Below are positions 12,092 through 24,185 of a stretch of DNA of 64,000 nt, piece by piece. Made by a program: the position numbers and the translations under genes. The notes beneath the pieces are model-generated. The model had not been told where the DNA came from and did not search any database. It was given only the letters and a program-made list of their open reading frames with translations. Positions within the stretch are counted from its first letter, which is position 1. Every line of letters starts with the position of its first letter. The stretch spans positions 12,114,267-12,178,266 of the forward strand of contig NC_062243.1 of the NCBI RefSeq assembly GCF_905475465.1, in the 5' to 3' direction. This DNA is from Pieris napi. Lineage: Eukaryota > Arthropoda > Insecta > Lepidoptera > Pieridae.

Positions 12092-12814
12092 GGACCATAT
12101 GTAAATAATACATGACTTATATAAATCAAATGTTTTAATATTAAAAAAAAACTGTACGTGTTATATAACTTAACCGACAGTTCAGAATCTTTTGTCATCA
12201 CATATTTTGTGGGCATGTTAAATAATGCACGATTAAATATTGGTAAATGTTACGTTTTTAAATACGAAGATTATATCAAATAAATAATTATTTATGTCAT
12301 TGAGAAGCTGTGGATAGATTTTTTTAGGACCTACCCTCACTTTCTTTCGATGCAATGGCTACCGTGGCATCACGCGCAGGGGCTTGCGTTTATAGACAGT
12401 CTGTTCGTATGCCCTTTTTATACATTTTGTTGAGGGCATAATTTTTGACACAGCCAAACGCTATATTGGATATCGCATTCTTTTCTCTTTCGCTTTGTTA
12501 GACGCACTTGAAACTGTTTCCAATTTCAATTTTATTTTTTAATTACGCCCTTCTTTGTAGTACTTTCCTAAAACTGCCTAGCAAAGACAGAATTTTTTTC
12601 TTTATATGTATCATAGTTATTTCGTTAAGTCTTCGTGTTTATCTACTATAATATAAATTAGTTAGTAGTATAAGCATTAAATACCTTGCAATATTTAAAA
12701 CAATACAATTAAAGTTTTACTAAAAATATTAATTAATTAATAAGTTAGTTAGTTTAGTCCATTAGTTTTTATTTTAGCGTACGACTTTTAAAACTGAGCG
12801 TTATTGCCAGTTCT
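12092..12814. other. Intronic stretch with no recognised gene
   Basis: AT-rich. Around 12320-12620 the sequence looks less random but yields no protein motif. A string near 12800 (TATTGCCAGTTCTTCTCT) matches the 3' UTR of the LINE at 53224-55746 for 18 bases, perhaps a scrap of that family. Confidence 0.35.
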
Positions 12815-12985
12815 TCTCTACAGCGTGCATCACGCACGCTGTAAAACGGTGACAATATTAAAGTTATGTAAAATAATTATTGTAAATTTATAATAATACA
12901 TAACTTCAATCCGGTAAAAAAGTGTTTTCTTTAAATGTGTAAAGGTTAGGTAAATAAAAGACAATACTATTGACTTGACTTGAGA
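12815..12985 (+). repeat. Penelope-like repeat fragment C with inverted junction
   Basis: Begins with a near palindrome (ACAGCGTG, five bases, CGCACGCTGT), where two copies of the family's end meet head to head. It continues through the AT-rich block to GTAAAAAAGTGTTTTC and ATAAAAGACAATACT. It is the same family as 4754-4895 and 31608-31925 in the opposite orientation. Confidence 0.5.
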
Positions 12986-14046
12986 TTTTGTAAATACTGG
13001 CAGTGATTTTTTTCTTTCTATGTGTCCAAACACCACTTACGGTGATGAAAATACGTCAAAATCTGTTATAACGACATCGAAGGCACTATTCATATTTGGT
13101 AGTAAAATCCGATAGTCGTAACAGCCGATGACGTTGTTATTAAGTACCTTATATCATAGAATTCAGCCGGGACCTTTGATTTTGGTCAATATACCCGGTA
13201 TGCTGTTCTAAACGATGTCGTCGTTAACGGTTTTGACTGTAATTATAACAATAATAAAAATAATTTATTTTCTCCCATTTACAACAAACAATAAGATTAC
13301 AGTTGAGAAGGTATTCGAAGGAGATATTAGAAGGGTACTGGTTTCCAAACTAGGTAAGAACCTGTGATATGGATAACCAGGCTTCCATTCCACAGCAAAG
13401 TCATATTGAGTGGTAACAAAAAGTACCAATACATATATACAATGAAACATTCATGTCTTAAGACAGTGCAAGCTATAAACAGAGGTCTGAAATATGCCCC
13501 TTAACGTACGTGTAGTCTATAAATATCTGCATAAATCGATATCATATCAACAGCCTTGTAAATATTCCAAACGGTACAAGGTTTTAAATTTTAAAATATC
13601 CAGTAATTACATGCGAGGCGAAAATATTGCAAGCTCGACAACGTGTCGACAAGGCGTCGTGTAGCGCGTTAGCATGCATTCTTTCCCTGCGTTCATTAAC
13701 ATAGCAAGTAGTTTCGTTAATCAAATGTACGAAATTAATAGCGTAGTTTAGAGTCGACGTTACGCCCGGCAATCACACGGCCATTACAAATTGCCAGCAA
13801 TTACTGCGACACCACCCTCCGTGCCCATTCATGATGCGATTTTTTTAATATTCTATAATATGTTGCGTGGAGTGTAATGGGTATTGGGGCTATTAAATTT
13901 ATACGCGAGACTTGTGGAATGCGGAATTTCAGCGTTTAATTGATGTTATTAAAATTTAAAATGTATTTACTAAATGTACTTTTAGTGTAATGGTGGAAGC
14001 AATTAAAGAACTGTCTAGATCTGTAGGTATTTAAATGTTCAGCATA
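12986..14046. other. Intronic stretch with no recognised gene
   Basis: No convincing coding sequence or repeat. The short - strand open frames at 13265-13450 and 13584-13772 have no domain signature. Confidence 0.45.
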
Positions 14047-14330
14047 GGGAGCGTTCAAGTATTACGAATTGGGGGGGGGGTCCCTTTTGTAAAACGTTAC
14101 GATGCGGGGCGGGGATTGAATTACGCGTTATTGTTAATATTATTTTCGACTTTCCAGGACTTTACAGCACATAATGGTAACTTTTAGGTATAAAGAGTCA
14201 CTAGGTGGTCACGAAACGTTTTAATATGGTTGGGTGCAGTACTTAACTTGGGTACAGAAAAACGTTACGGCGCTTTACATGGGAGGGAGGGTCAATAATC
14301 TCCAAAAATTGCGTGACGTAATACTTGAAC
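14047..14330. mobile_element. MITE-like element with GTTCAAGTATTACG ends
   Basis: Left end GCGTTCAAGTATTACG (14051-14066) and right end CGTAATACTTGAAC (14317-14330) are inverted repeats. A G-rich tract (ten Gs near 14071-14080) inside the left end and the GGGAGGGAGGG near 14281 inside the right end sit at comparable distances, and the motif AAACGTTACG occurs inside both ends. There is no coding capacity. Size and ends fit a miniature DNA transposon; the superfamily is not assigned because the target duplication is unclear. Confidence 0.6.
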
Positions 14331-15762
14331 CTAATTACTACCTAAAAATTAATTGTAAGCTATATGAAATAGCGCGGGTCCTACCCAACCATAGGTGATA
14401 GATAGCTGGGTGATTCCAAATTGTTTTGTGATTCAAAAAAAATTTATAATTAATTTTCACTTGGGAATGAAGCAGAGATAAAAGGCTAAAATGGTTAAAT
14501 CATACATATACATTGTTACATAATTTTTAAAATGTTTTCGCTTTTAAAGGATCGAATTATTTAGTAAACTAAAACTTAAATATATGTATCATCAAATTTT
14601 ACGAAATTTTTACACATGCTATTAAGCAATAAACTATAAAGCTTCAACAGCTTGTATACCTAATATTTTAGAAAAATTTTAAGTTTTTAATAATATTACA
14701 CTGTTAATGTTCTGAAGCTTTTCATTGTCATATCAATAATAATAATTGATTTATAACTCCTGAAACAATAACGCTTTAAATACTATTTTAATTGTGTCTG
14801 TAAGTCGCAATATGTTCCGTAATTTTGTTATAAATGAAAAAGCTCAAAATCGATACGCCGATACAAAGAATATTTAAGGCACTGACAGGCTATTGAAGGC
14901 ATCGCGGAAGTGGTGTATTCATGTTGCAGCCAAATTCGTGACTTGTCAATTTCGTTCCGATATCGATTCGATCTTGAGACAGGCGGCCGGCTAAAAAGTT
15001 TCGTAACACGAAAATGCACTGTACGCACGCGAACTGCCTATATGAAATTTGAAGGCAATAATCATGCAACGTCGAATAAGAGCTAACAAACGTCTCGGAG
15101 TTGCTTGTCAGTAACATTTTATTCAACATTTATGCAAGGTAAAGTTTGGTAGTAGGCGAGGTTCAGACTTATTAGTAATTTTTTTTTACTAATAAGTCAT
15201 ACATGACTTACAAAAGCAATCACTTTTTAGCAGTTGAAACCAAAACCTATATGGATTGAACAATTTTTATTAATCTAACTAACGAGATTGGCTCTGCGTT
15301 AATAATTCACAAATCAAAGAAAGTGTTACTAGATTGATTAATTATGAAAAATACCGCACAGTCAGCCATATAAAAATACCCATGCAAATGTAAATAATCA
15401 TGTCATAATGATATGAACAATTAATATATTATTGCTGTCATAACTTATGGTCTAAATACTCTCCCAAGGCTCCTTTAAAAATCTAACCACGTTACTCTTG
15501 AAAGTACTTAATAAGATTCACTTATTTTTACTCGTTGTGCTCAAAGAGGAAAAATAATTAACTCTTTTCAATTAGACGCACGTTTGTTTCGTTTGAAATA
15601 TATTTAATCAAAATCATTCTCCATTATGACTCATCACACCAAAGAGTGGTGGGAAAAAAGAAAATTTTGGAACTGTTCACCTAATTGACCTATGTTTTAT
15701 TTTAATCATATTTTTTATTAAACACAGTGTTCACTGTGTTTTATGTGTAAATTTATACCGTA
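14331..15762. other. Intronic stretch; contains a 13-bp hairpin
   Basis: Mostly AT-rich and featureless. Bases 15166-15178 (GACTTATTAGTAA) pair exactly with 15186-15198 around a 7-base T loop. The overlapping open frames at 14828-15129 (- strand) have no recognisable domain. Confidence 0.45.
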
Positions 15763-16059
15763 TATATGGGCAGTGTTGGCCTAGTGGCTTCAGCGTGCTA
15801 CTCACATACTTGAGGTCGTAGGTTCGATCCCCGGCTGTGCACCAATGGATCTTTCTATGTGCGCATTTAACATTTGCTCGAGCGGTGAATGAAAACATCG
15901 TGAGGTAACCGACATGTCTTAGACCCAAAAAGTCGACGGCGTGTGTCAGGCACTGGAGGCTGATCACCTACTTGCCTATTAGATTTAAAAATGACCATGA
16001 AACAGATTCAGAAATCTGAGGCCAAGACCGAAAGAAGTTGTAGCGCCACAGATTTTTTC
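15763..16059 (+). mobile_element. tRNA-derived SINE, near full length, with target duplication
   Basis: Runs from GGGCAGTGTTGGCCTAGTGG (tRNA box A region) through GGTTCGATCCCCGG (box B) and GTGCACCAATGG. The body includes AAAACATCGTGAGG, GACCCAAAAAGTCGACGG, GTGTCAGGCAC and AGAAATCTGAGGCCAAGACC, ending in TGTAGCGCCAC and a T-rich tail. TTTATACCGT occurs just upstream (15752-15761) and again at 16060-16069, a probable 10-bp target site duplication. This is one of the best-preserved copies in the window. Confidence 0.92.
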
Positions 16060-16774
16060 TTTATACCGTGTGTACTGCGTAATATGTCTATTATGATTAG
16101 AACTAGCTGCAGGAATACTAGCATTAAATAAATAAACATTTAAAACATTAAATCTGGTTCGAGAACGGCGATTGACCGAATTAAAATAGGAATTCACTTT
16201 GGGTTCTATAAACAACTTGATTGCTTTACAAAAACTCGAGTAACTAAGGCAGTGTCTCAAGTGAAGGTACATTTGAATATCAAAGACCGAATTCAAATTG
16301 CGGAGTTTACAATAAAGGTTGACTTTGATGTAAATTTCCAATACTCATTCCAAGACAGCAGTTGTCATCCGAGTGTAATTGTTGCGGGCCAATTTTAAAA
16401 TTTCGCGTAGTTCCAAAATTTTGATGAAGTAGTTTGAAAACAATCTCGGTGGAAGTTCATATTTTAATACCGTCATGAATTGCTTTCTGAAGTGCCTTTT
16501 CGGTTAATAAGTAGCACAAACAATGATATTGAACAAACAGTATTTTTGTGTCATCCTATGAACAATGTGATATTCGCAAGCAGTCATAGTGGCTTAGTGA
16601 TTTACGCGGATTTCAATTGAGATGGCTTCGTTGCCTTGAAAATCATGTACACTGTTAAGTGTACACATTAACACTTATAAAAGTGTTGAATGAAATATAC
16701 AATCCATTCTATTTCACACTTTAATAAGGTCATGGCGCCACATTCGCAAAAACTGTACGATAAATAAAATCCTA
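16060..16774. other. Intronic stretch with no recognised gene
   Basis: The - strand open frame 15985-16341 runs into the SINE and has no domain signature. A small inverted repeat (GTACACTGTTAAGTGTAC) lies near 16647-16664. Confidence 0.4.
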
Positions 16775-16931
16775 GACCATATTTCCAGACCAATTCGACT
16801 TAAGTGCTCATCAATTCTTTAAAGGCCGGCAACGCACTCGCGAGTCCTCTGGCATTGAGAGTGTCCATGGGCGGCGGTATCACTTAACATTAGGTGAGCC
16901 TCCTGCCCGTTTTCTCCCTGTTCTATAAAAA
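16775..16931 (+). pseudogene. LINE ORF2 3'-end relic (GRQRT family)
   Basis: Contains AAAGGCCGGCAACGCACTCG and continues GTGTCCATGGGCGGCGGTAT, the DNA coding for RESSGIESVHGRR in this family, then TGAGCCTCCTGCCCGTTTT and an A-run at 16925-16932. The upstream part matches the longer relic at 55970-56332 only loosely. It is non-functional. Confidence 0.7.
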
Positions 16932-17859
16932 AAAACTTAGACTCTCATTAAGTCCGTTGTGCGTCCTATCCTAGATAAAGTCTATTAAGATATTTTTTTA
17001 TTGATTACAGTTAAAAGGTCAACATTGTCAAATCAGTTATAATTCTCACTCGTTTTATAATTGTACTATCAATAAATCAGAATATCAAACGTCTTATAAC
17101 AAAAGAAAATAACATGAAAAGAATTCTTTTAAATTAAGAGAGAATCAGATGTAGCTACTCAATATCCACGAAATGCGAATCGCTTTAAAGGAATATCTGC
17201 GGAGACTCAAGTCTCTTTATCTGTCCCTTCTGACCTACAATTTATTCCATGCCTTTACGCTTGACTTAAATGCCAAAGCAAGATAGTTAAGTCGCAAATC
17301 AAGTTCTTTTTTGTAGCTTTTTAAAGGTATTTATTCATTGTTTATTATTGAATACTGCCGCTGTGGTAGATGGTAGAACTAGGAATGGTAGTTTCTGTAA
17401 CTAGTCTCATAACATACTTTTAGGGTATTTTGTTTTTCTATCAAAAGTATAAGTCTAGGTTTGTTTACTTTCAAACAGAACCTAGCCTTCCCAGGATTGA
17501 TACCTAGTCAATAGGAAAGATGAAATTTCATGTCAGAATTTATGTTGAATACTATAGATTTTTCGTTGTATAAATTGTTTAAGATTTCCTAAATTCATAC
17601 TATTATTTATATTAAATATTTTTAAAGATATGTACAACATTGTTTATTTAAAATACGATTTCCTTCTTGAATAAATAGTAATTACAAGATGGAAAATAAA
17701 ACATTCATAACAATTGTACAGCTTTAACAAGTTATTAGTTTGAGCTGAGCCTAGTAATTATAGTACAACACAATGTTAAATCTCCCTAGAGTAATTTTAT
17801 ATGCTTAACACTTGTTTGTGTGAGTGTGATTATTTTGTTACTGCTTAACAAAATTTTTT

Positions 17860-17990
17860 GTCTTATTGTAATTGAATTTTTAATATTTTTTTGTAACTCT
17901 TATGTTTACTTAAATTGTCATATTTGTAACATATTCCGTAGATTTAGTACTATGTGGTAAACTTTAATAAATAAATAAGTTTCAAAGTCT
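17860..17990 (+). repeat. LINE-like 3' tail repeat, copy 1
   Basis: TTTTTGTAACTC, then TTGTCATATTTGTAACATATTC, then a terminal ACTTTAATAAATAAATAA. Similar ordered strings occur at 24050-24185 and 46920-47095. The polarised A-rich end suggests the 3' UTR of a retroelement; no coding part is seen. Confidence 0.35.
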
Positions 17991-18488
17991 GTTTACCTAT
18001 TAAGAAAGTTACCAGTAAAGGGTGAAAAATCTGTCAAAAAACGGAGTCTAACGGTTCAGTTAAAGCAGACGTTTAAATCAATTACTGTCAGTAGCAAGCC
18101 TGCTTGAATTGGCTCTGAGATAACATCTCTACTGGTCGACAATAGGCTATTATGTGAGTGGCTTCATCTACAATAGAGGGCAGTGTGTGCTGGAACAACA
18201 AGATGAGTTTCTATCCGATTGATATGGATATTGGCAGTGTAAATGTACTAATGGTATTTGTGTTTCATGTATGTGTAAAGATTTTCTTTTACTCGTGTAT
18301 TAAATATCTCAAAAGTACATACTTAAGTTTAATACTTTCTGTTATAAACAGATTTAATGGAAACATTTTCAAAATCAATTGTGATATACTTCGCATTCGA
18401 ATTACGCGATTTTGATACCTCGGTCTAGAGTAGGTTTTTTTATTAACGATACACAGATTAACTAAGATAAGACAAGTTTTGTATATAA

Positions 18489-18615
18489 AAATGGCGGTAC
18501 AACCTTTTAGGTCTTGGCCTCAGAATGCTCAGTTTTTTCTGATAGGCTTACTTGACCTACTCGTCGGCCTTCTGTATCTCATACACACCGTCGACTTTTT
18601 TGGTTTTAGGCATTT
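18489..18615 (-). mobile_element. tRNA-derived SINE, head-truncated fragment
   Basis: On the - strand it keeps the body and tail landmarks (the complement of ACCTTTTAGGTCTTGGCCTC, and of CACCGTCGACTTTTT) but lacks the tRNA-like head, as expected for a 5'-truncated or deleted copy. Confidence 0.6.
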
Positions 18616-19195
18616 GGGCAGTGCGCTGTATATATAATAATATATTATGATTCAGTGCTTATAAATGCCTCATAGTATAGTTAATGTACAATATTTTGTG
18701 ATGAAACCAGATTTGCGAGAAAATTTTAAAACTTTGAAGTGAAAATTAATACATATATTCCATCAAAGTTATACACGATAAGCTGCTTTTATATTTTATA
18801 CTTTAGAGATAATAATATAAAACTACCTTACAACCTAGATAAGCTCAAAGCTCTTGTTGCGCTGAAAACTAATTTAGTTAAAGGATATTTATGTAGATAT
18901 GCTTAATCCTATATCTAGGCATAAATGAAATTCGATGCATTGTTATGCAAATACTTGTGGTCCGGTGGCGATAGCCAATGTAAGACGAAGCAACACTGAC
19001 GACATTCACAAGAGAATCTATTCGATAACTTTGTATAAACTTGCTTGAAAAGATAACTCTTAATTTATAGAAACTTAACCACACCAAAATACTTTTCAGT
19101 CTCTTTCCGTCACAGCGTTATCACCATTTAATAGAAAGAGAGAAATGTTGTTAATATTCGATTAGACTCATTTTTGTGTAGGTATTATGATCGAA

Positions 19196-19492
19196 GCAGA
19201 GCAGTGTTGGCCTAGTGCCTTCAGCGTGCGACTCTCATACCTGAGGTCGTAGGTTCGATCCCTGTGCACCAATGGACTTTCTTTCTATGCGCGTATTTAA
19301 CATTTGCTCGAACGGTGAAGGAAAACATCGTGAGGAAACTGACATGTCCTAGACCCAAAAAGTCGACGGCGTTTGTCAGGCACTGGAGGCTGATCACCTA
19401 CTTGCTTATTAGATTTAAAAATGATCATGAAACAGATTCAGAAATCTGAGGCCAAGACCTAAAGAGGTTGTAGCGCCACTTATTTATTTATT
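19196..19492 (+). mobile_element. tRNA-derived SINE, near full length
   Basis: All landmarks are present, from GAGCAGTGTTGGCCTAGTGC through GACTCTCATACCTGAGG and box B (GGTTCGATCC) to AGAGGTTGTAGCGCCAC and TTATTTATTTATT. A 5-base deletion just after box B removes CGGCT, found in other copies. It is closely similar to the copy at 15763, so a relatively recent insertion. Confidence 0.92.
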
Positions 19493-20139
19493 ATGTTCCA
19501 AGTCGTAGTATGAAAAATGCAAGTTTTTATCCATAAATGCTTCTGCTTAATGGCAAGCTTTTTATTAATGGCTTAAAGCATTACGATCCAATATTAAAAT
19601 TTCCATTCGCATCAAAAATCTTCAGTTCTATTAAGTTCCAAATTATAGCTTACATCGTTGACGCGAACAATCCCATACACACTAGATATAATAATATATA
19701 AATAAAATAAAGAATTGAACATAATTTAACTGATTTCACCATATCCATTAAAGGAGGTTTTACTTATGAATACTTTTATAAATACTTCTTACGAAAGCAA
19801 TATCGCATCAAAGGTAATATTAAAATTTTCCCTTTACATGAAGAATAAATAAATGGCATAGAATTACAAATACCCTTTTCATTTTTTCTCCTGGGGCATC
19901 TCAGTTGCACATCCTTGAGATGCAAAGTACAAGTACTTTTTATATTTGCAAAAGCCACGGTATTTGCATAATATTGCTTCGGTAGTGCTACACATTTTTT
20001 CGCGTAATGAATTTTTTATAAAATGTCTAGTACACTAAATTTGCGATTGAGTTATTGCAAACATAAATATACTTTATTGATGTATTCATTATTAAGCAAT
20101 TAAATAGTAAATAAATCCACCAATACCATATGCCGACAG

Positions 20140-20395
20140 AGAATTTTATCTTATTTCGGCAATACCATGCGCAGAGGCGATAATAACTTGGAGAAACTGA
20201 TCGTGGTTGATAACACAGAAGGCAAAAGATCACGTGGCCGTTTACCAACCAGATGGACTGATCAAGTGAAATGTTCATCGTTCTCCTGTACACTCATAAG
20301 ATAGGCGCAGAAACCGATGGTAACAGATTGTCAGCAACAGATGTTTGTGCTGTACATGACGCTCAGACATGAGCATGACTGAAAGCGAGAGAAAT
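20140..20395 (+). pseudogene. LINE reverse transcriptase C-terminal relic
   Basis: The + strand frame from 20152 reads YFGNTMRRGDNNLEKLIVVD, then EGKRSRGRLPTRWTDQVK; after one frame change it gives RRAETDGNRLSATDVCAVHD ending near 20380. This is the typical C-terminal tail after the reverse transcriptase domain of an RTE/CR1-style non-LTR element (YFGH...RRGD...LEKL...GRRSRGRPxxRWxD). The N-terminal part is absent and the reading frame is broken. Clade assignment would need a tree. Confidence 0.75.
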
Positions 20396-20499
20396 GATAA
20401 ATAAATGTGTATTCTCTTGGTTGTTTGTCCGGACAACGGAGCTATTTCATTTTTAAAGCTTGAAACAATTATTTTTGTAAGTATAAGATGTGTGGTTTC

Positions 20500-20935
20500 C
20501 CTGTTTTTCGTGGGGAAATGCCTTACGCATACCACCCGCGGCACAGCTGCCTCGTGGTGGAGGGTTATGTGGGACTCACTGCTGTGCGTGCCCACTAAAA
20601 CCCCACAGCGCCACCAGCAATCGCGCGAGGCAGGACGTGGCATCAGCGTCTGCATCCCGCTACGCGATCATCCGTTGAAATCACGGCGCTCTATTTCCAT
20701 AAATGCTGTGTAATGGAAGGTCCAGCAAGAGCCATTCACATCGGCCAATTTGCTCTGATTTGTGAAGCTGGGGAAGGTCGGGTACAATGCTTGCAGGGAT
20801 GCAGCATCCCCTGTTTTGGACGCATGAACCCCTGTTCCCTCGCTGAAGCGTCTGCCTGCCCAGGATTACACAGCGATAGCAAGCCTGTTCAACGAACTCT
20901 TTTCTATTCGTCCCTAGCAAATATTGAAATGATGT
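20500..20935. other. GC-rich island of unknown origin
   Basis: Base composition changes abruptly from the AT-rich surroundings, with long stretches rich in G and C (around 20530-20690 and 20715-20900). Several overlapping open frames run through it in multiple frames on both strands (+ 20405-20713, + 20713-20943, - 20275-20655, - 20681-20920), which is expected from GC-richness and does not point to one gene. No domain was recognised. It directly follows a LINE C-terminal relic, so it may be part of another retroelement. Confidence 0.4.
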
Positions 20936-21039
20936 TTATTTAAAAATAAAGGATGACAGGTGTGACTGGCACAAACCTAGATACAATTGTCTTGTAGAAT
21001 GGAAACATTTCTAAGTTACTAGTATAATGTTGAATGTTT

Positions 21040-21110
21040 TGTTCTTGACTTACTTGATGTCCCATATGGGGCAGAGGGCGTCCGCAGTGAATCTCCATTT
21101 CACCTTGTTC
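21040..21110 (+). repeat. Fragment shared with 51315-51385
   Basis: Contains GGGGCAGAGGGCGTCCGCAG preceded by GTCCCATAT; the other site has GTCCCCCAAGTG then GGGGCAGAGGGCATCTCTCA. The match suggests both are scraps of one dispersed element, perhaps a LINE. Confidence 0.4.
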
Positions 21111-21159
21111 CAAGTCTTCCCAGCTCTCTTTGCCTCATCTGAATGTTTTGTTCAGTATA

Positions 21160-21734
21160 AAGGTCATAGCTCATTAGAGCCACCCTGCACCCGACCAGCG
21201 CCGCCTCGCCTCGAGTGGTTGGTATTCTTTATATGGACTTCTATGAATAAGCGCTCATTACATCAACGCCGTATCGTCACCGGAACGCTTCGCTCGCAAT
21301 CTGGCCACGCGCGGACGGCGGGTGTACCACTCGGTGACAACTCGCTGCTGGCACGCTTGCCTTGCATGGACCGCGCGGTGCCCGCGAATTGACCACGCGA
21401 AGACGACGCGGTTTCAATGCGTTTTCATTTGTGTTGCGTCTTTCATTTTCTTCTTCGATAAGCGCGACAGCTATGAGTGCCAATTCACGGTTTGTAAAAT
21501 TTGACATTACGAAAAACACGTGAAGGCCTAGTGCCAATGCTAACAGACTACTCGAAAATTCGTGGCCCAAGCGATGTCCACTCGTTGACCACGCGACGTT
21601 CATTGGTTGATCTCGCGACGTTCACAAGTAACAACGCGTCGTTCACCCGTGGACCACCTGTCGACAACGAGTTGACACCGATCAACGAGGCGGCGCTGGT
21701 CGGGTGCCGAGTGGCTCTAATGAGCTATGACCTT
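21160..21734. mobile_element. GC-rich element bounded by 49-bp inverted repeats
   Basis: Bases 21160-21208 (starting AAGGTCATAGCTCATTAGAG) are the inverse of 21686-21734 apart from about three differences at the centre. The interior is strongly GC-rich and contains repeated words such as GACCACGCG, CGCGACGTTCA and CAACGCGTCGTTCAC. Open frames on both strands have no recognisable domain. The structure fits a non-autonomous DNA transposon about 575 bp long. No clear target duplication is visible, so the superfamily is open. Confidence 0.6.
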
Positions 21735-24049
21735 AATCCTAATATTGTTTTCCAATGTAAGAAGCTTTACATGAAAATGTTATAAAGTTACTCGACGGTA
21801 TTCAATCTGCATAATATTGCTTCTTTAATATGCCGACCACCTTAAAGGAAAAGGTGAAATTGCTTTTTTCTCAGGAAAGTCAATGAATTTAAGTCAATGG
21901 CAGATAGTGAGGTCGAGGGTTGGATGTTTGTCTAGTCAAATGTGATGGAGGCTGGCATGCTTTATTTGCACTTCTTTGAATTTGTCAAAGTTCGATGTTA
22001 TTTCGAAAAAGCTCTTGATAAACCCTTCACTCAATAGTATTTTTTTTTTATTTCTGTTACTGTAGAATGATAACCTCGTATGTCAAAAAACCATTTATTT
22101 TTTATTCTTAGACTCTAATCTGAATTATTTATGTTACATATTAATAAATAAGTCCTTTTTACTATACAAAACTATGGACAAACACATAATAATATTTTAA
22201 CGAAGATTGACGAAATGAAAAATTTTTTTCGTTTCCTGTAATGTTTTTTTCTCTGGACATTCGAGATTATCATTCTACAGCGACAATATACTTATGCTTC
22301 TGTATTGCTATTCTGTTAATGTCGTGAATAATGTATATATTGACTATTGCAATTATTTAATTCTATTTATTTTATATTGAGAACATATTTACATTGTAAA
22401 ATAGCGATTCCTTTTTGCGATTATAAATATTCTTGTTAAAAAAATGTTTGTTGTGAACATGAATCTTAAAAAAATATTTTCGTCAATGTTGGCAAAACTA
22501 TGATTGATATATGAAACACCAATAGTTTTGGTCGTCTATGTAAGGTCTCTTTCCGTTGACAGCCACTGTGTCCCGCGAAGGCGATGTTATTTGCCCGAGT
22601 TTATTTATTCGAAACTTGTCCGTTTTCAGATGACCACTGTCCACTCACAACCTGTCACTGTATTTTCCCGACCCTTTATTTTCACTTGACAAGAATATTT
22701 CGAGCTGCGTCCTCCCAATATTACATTGCGATACGACTTTTTATTCGTGATACATTTTTCCAATTGTCTCCGATGCGCGCCTCCGCAGTGCGAACTAACG
22801 GAATAGAATTTTCAAACAGTTTTGATTGATAAAGGTAGACAGGTTTTCGCATTCTTTGTTTGTGAAATTAGATTTGGGAGGCTTGGTGGAGCTGGAGTTC
22901 CACTTGATTAATGGTGAATCGTGGATTGAGGGGAAACGCTAGACCCCGAAGAATTAGAGATTATTCTAACTAATTTATACGTGCGATGCTTAGTTTTGAT
23001 GCAAAATTGCGATCCAATTTTCCGTAACAACGCTCGAGGTATGTTAATATTTGATATGTTCTCGACTTTTCTCGAATTTAACGCGCCGATTAAACAACGC
23101 GAGGCGAAGGATTATATATGAATATTTAAATTGCTATATCGGTTCTAGTTCTGTAGAGGAGTAGCAGTATTGTTTATTGCAAATAGCATCTGTTTGTTAA
23201 ACATTTATGAAGTGGAAATCTACACATTTAACTTTTCCGCTGCTTCTAAATTTCTTTATAAGAGGCTTCAGCGAAAGCGGGCGCGATTTTTTTGTTCAAA
23301 ACGAATGATTCCGAATTGTTTATTAAATTGTAAATCAACAGAGGTAGGTGAATAAAAAAAATGCTCATAACAGGTTTTAAAAAGAATATGTTTCTAGCAA
23401 TCAACCTGTCAGATAGCTCGCACATCATTGAGACTATTTCCTAATGTTAAAACCAAATGTGGTAATTGTAGAATCAGCATAAATATATTGCGACTATTAT
23501 TTAAAAATAAATGACGATCACGAGTATTGATTAAGAAGTTAATTACGTAGAATTTTTGTTTAGCTAAATCCCTCCCATGAAGCGTGAAAACATTTTCTGT
23601 CTAATGGATTGTCTAAGAGATCAGACCTCACACACTGACCGTATGTGACCGTGACGCACGATGACGAAAATTTAGAAACGCTTTATTAAAAATTTACTCA
23701 TTATATAATTAGAATTATGTAGAGGAAATAAATATAGAATAAAAGTTATACAAATTGCACCCACAGCTTATGCAGCTATTAAAATAGAAGGATTACTTTT
23801 ATGGCTCCGGTCCGTTTGAGATAATATTGGTTTATTATGAGTGCAATAAACGATATTCGTTTTAGCCAATATGATAATAATTTTATATGTAATGTTTAAT
23901 ATTAAAAGCTCTTATTTTATATCGATTTGCTTTGGCGTTGATATTTATAAAGCAGAATAATCACTACTTATCCTGAACATATTGGTCGTGGATTGATTTT
24001 GAAAAAAGCATTGTTAAGGGCCTATCTGTAATACGCTATTTTACAAAAA

Positions 24050-24185
24050 ATGCAAAATTGGAAGTGTAATATTTTTATCGTTTACTTTTTAATAACATTA
24101 ATGTTTACCATAACTGTCATCTATTTTAGAAAATATAGTTTGTAACATATTCTGTAGATATAGTGAATTAATAAATATTAATTTA
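24050..24185 (+). repeat. LINE-like 3' tail repeat, copy 2
   Basis: Shares the order TTTTTAATAAC, ATAACTGTCAT, TTGTAACATATTCTGTAGA and a terminal TTAATAAATA with 17860-17990. Weak, diverged. Confidence 0.3.

Noticed and set aside
15800..15850. tRNA gene-like box A and box B with CCA-like GTGCACCA
   Set aside because: The same sequence recurs with a common 3' body and target duplications, so it is a SINE head and not a tRNA gene; a cloverleaf is not complete.
20405..20943. Overlapping frames of 76-126 codons as real genes
   Set aside because: Open frames occur in several registers on both strands because the island is GC-rich; none has a domain or coding bias that singles it out.
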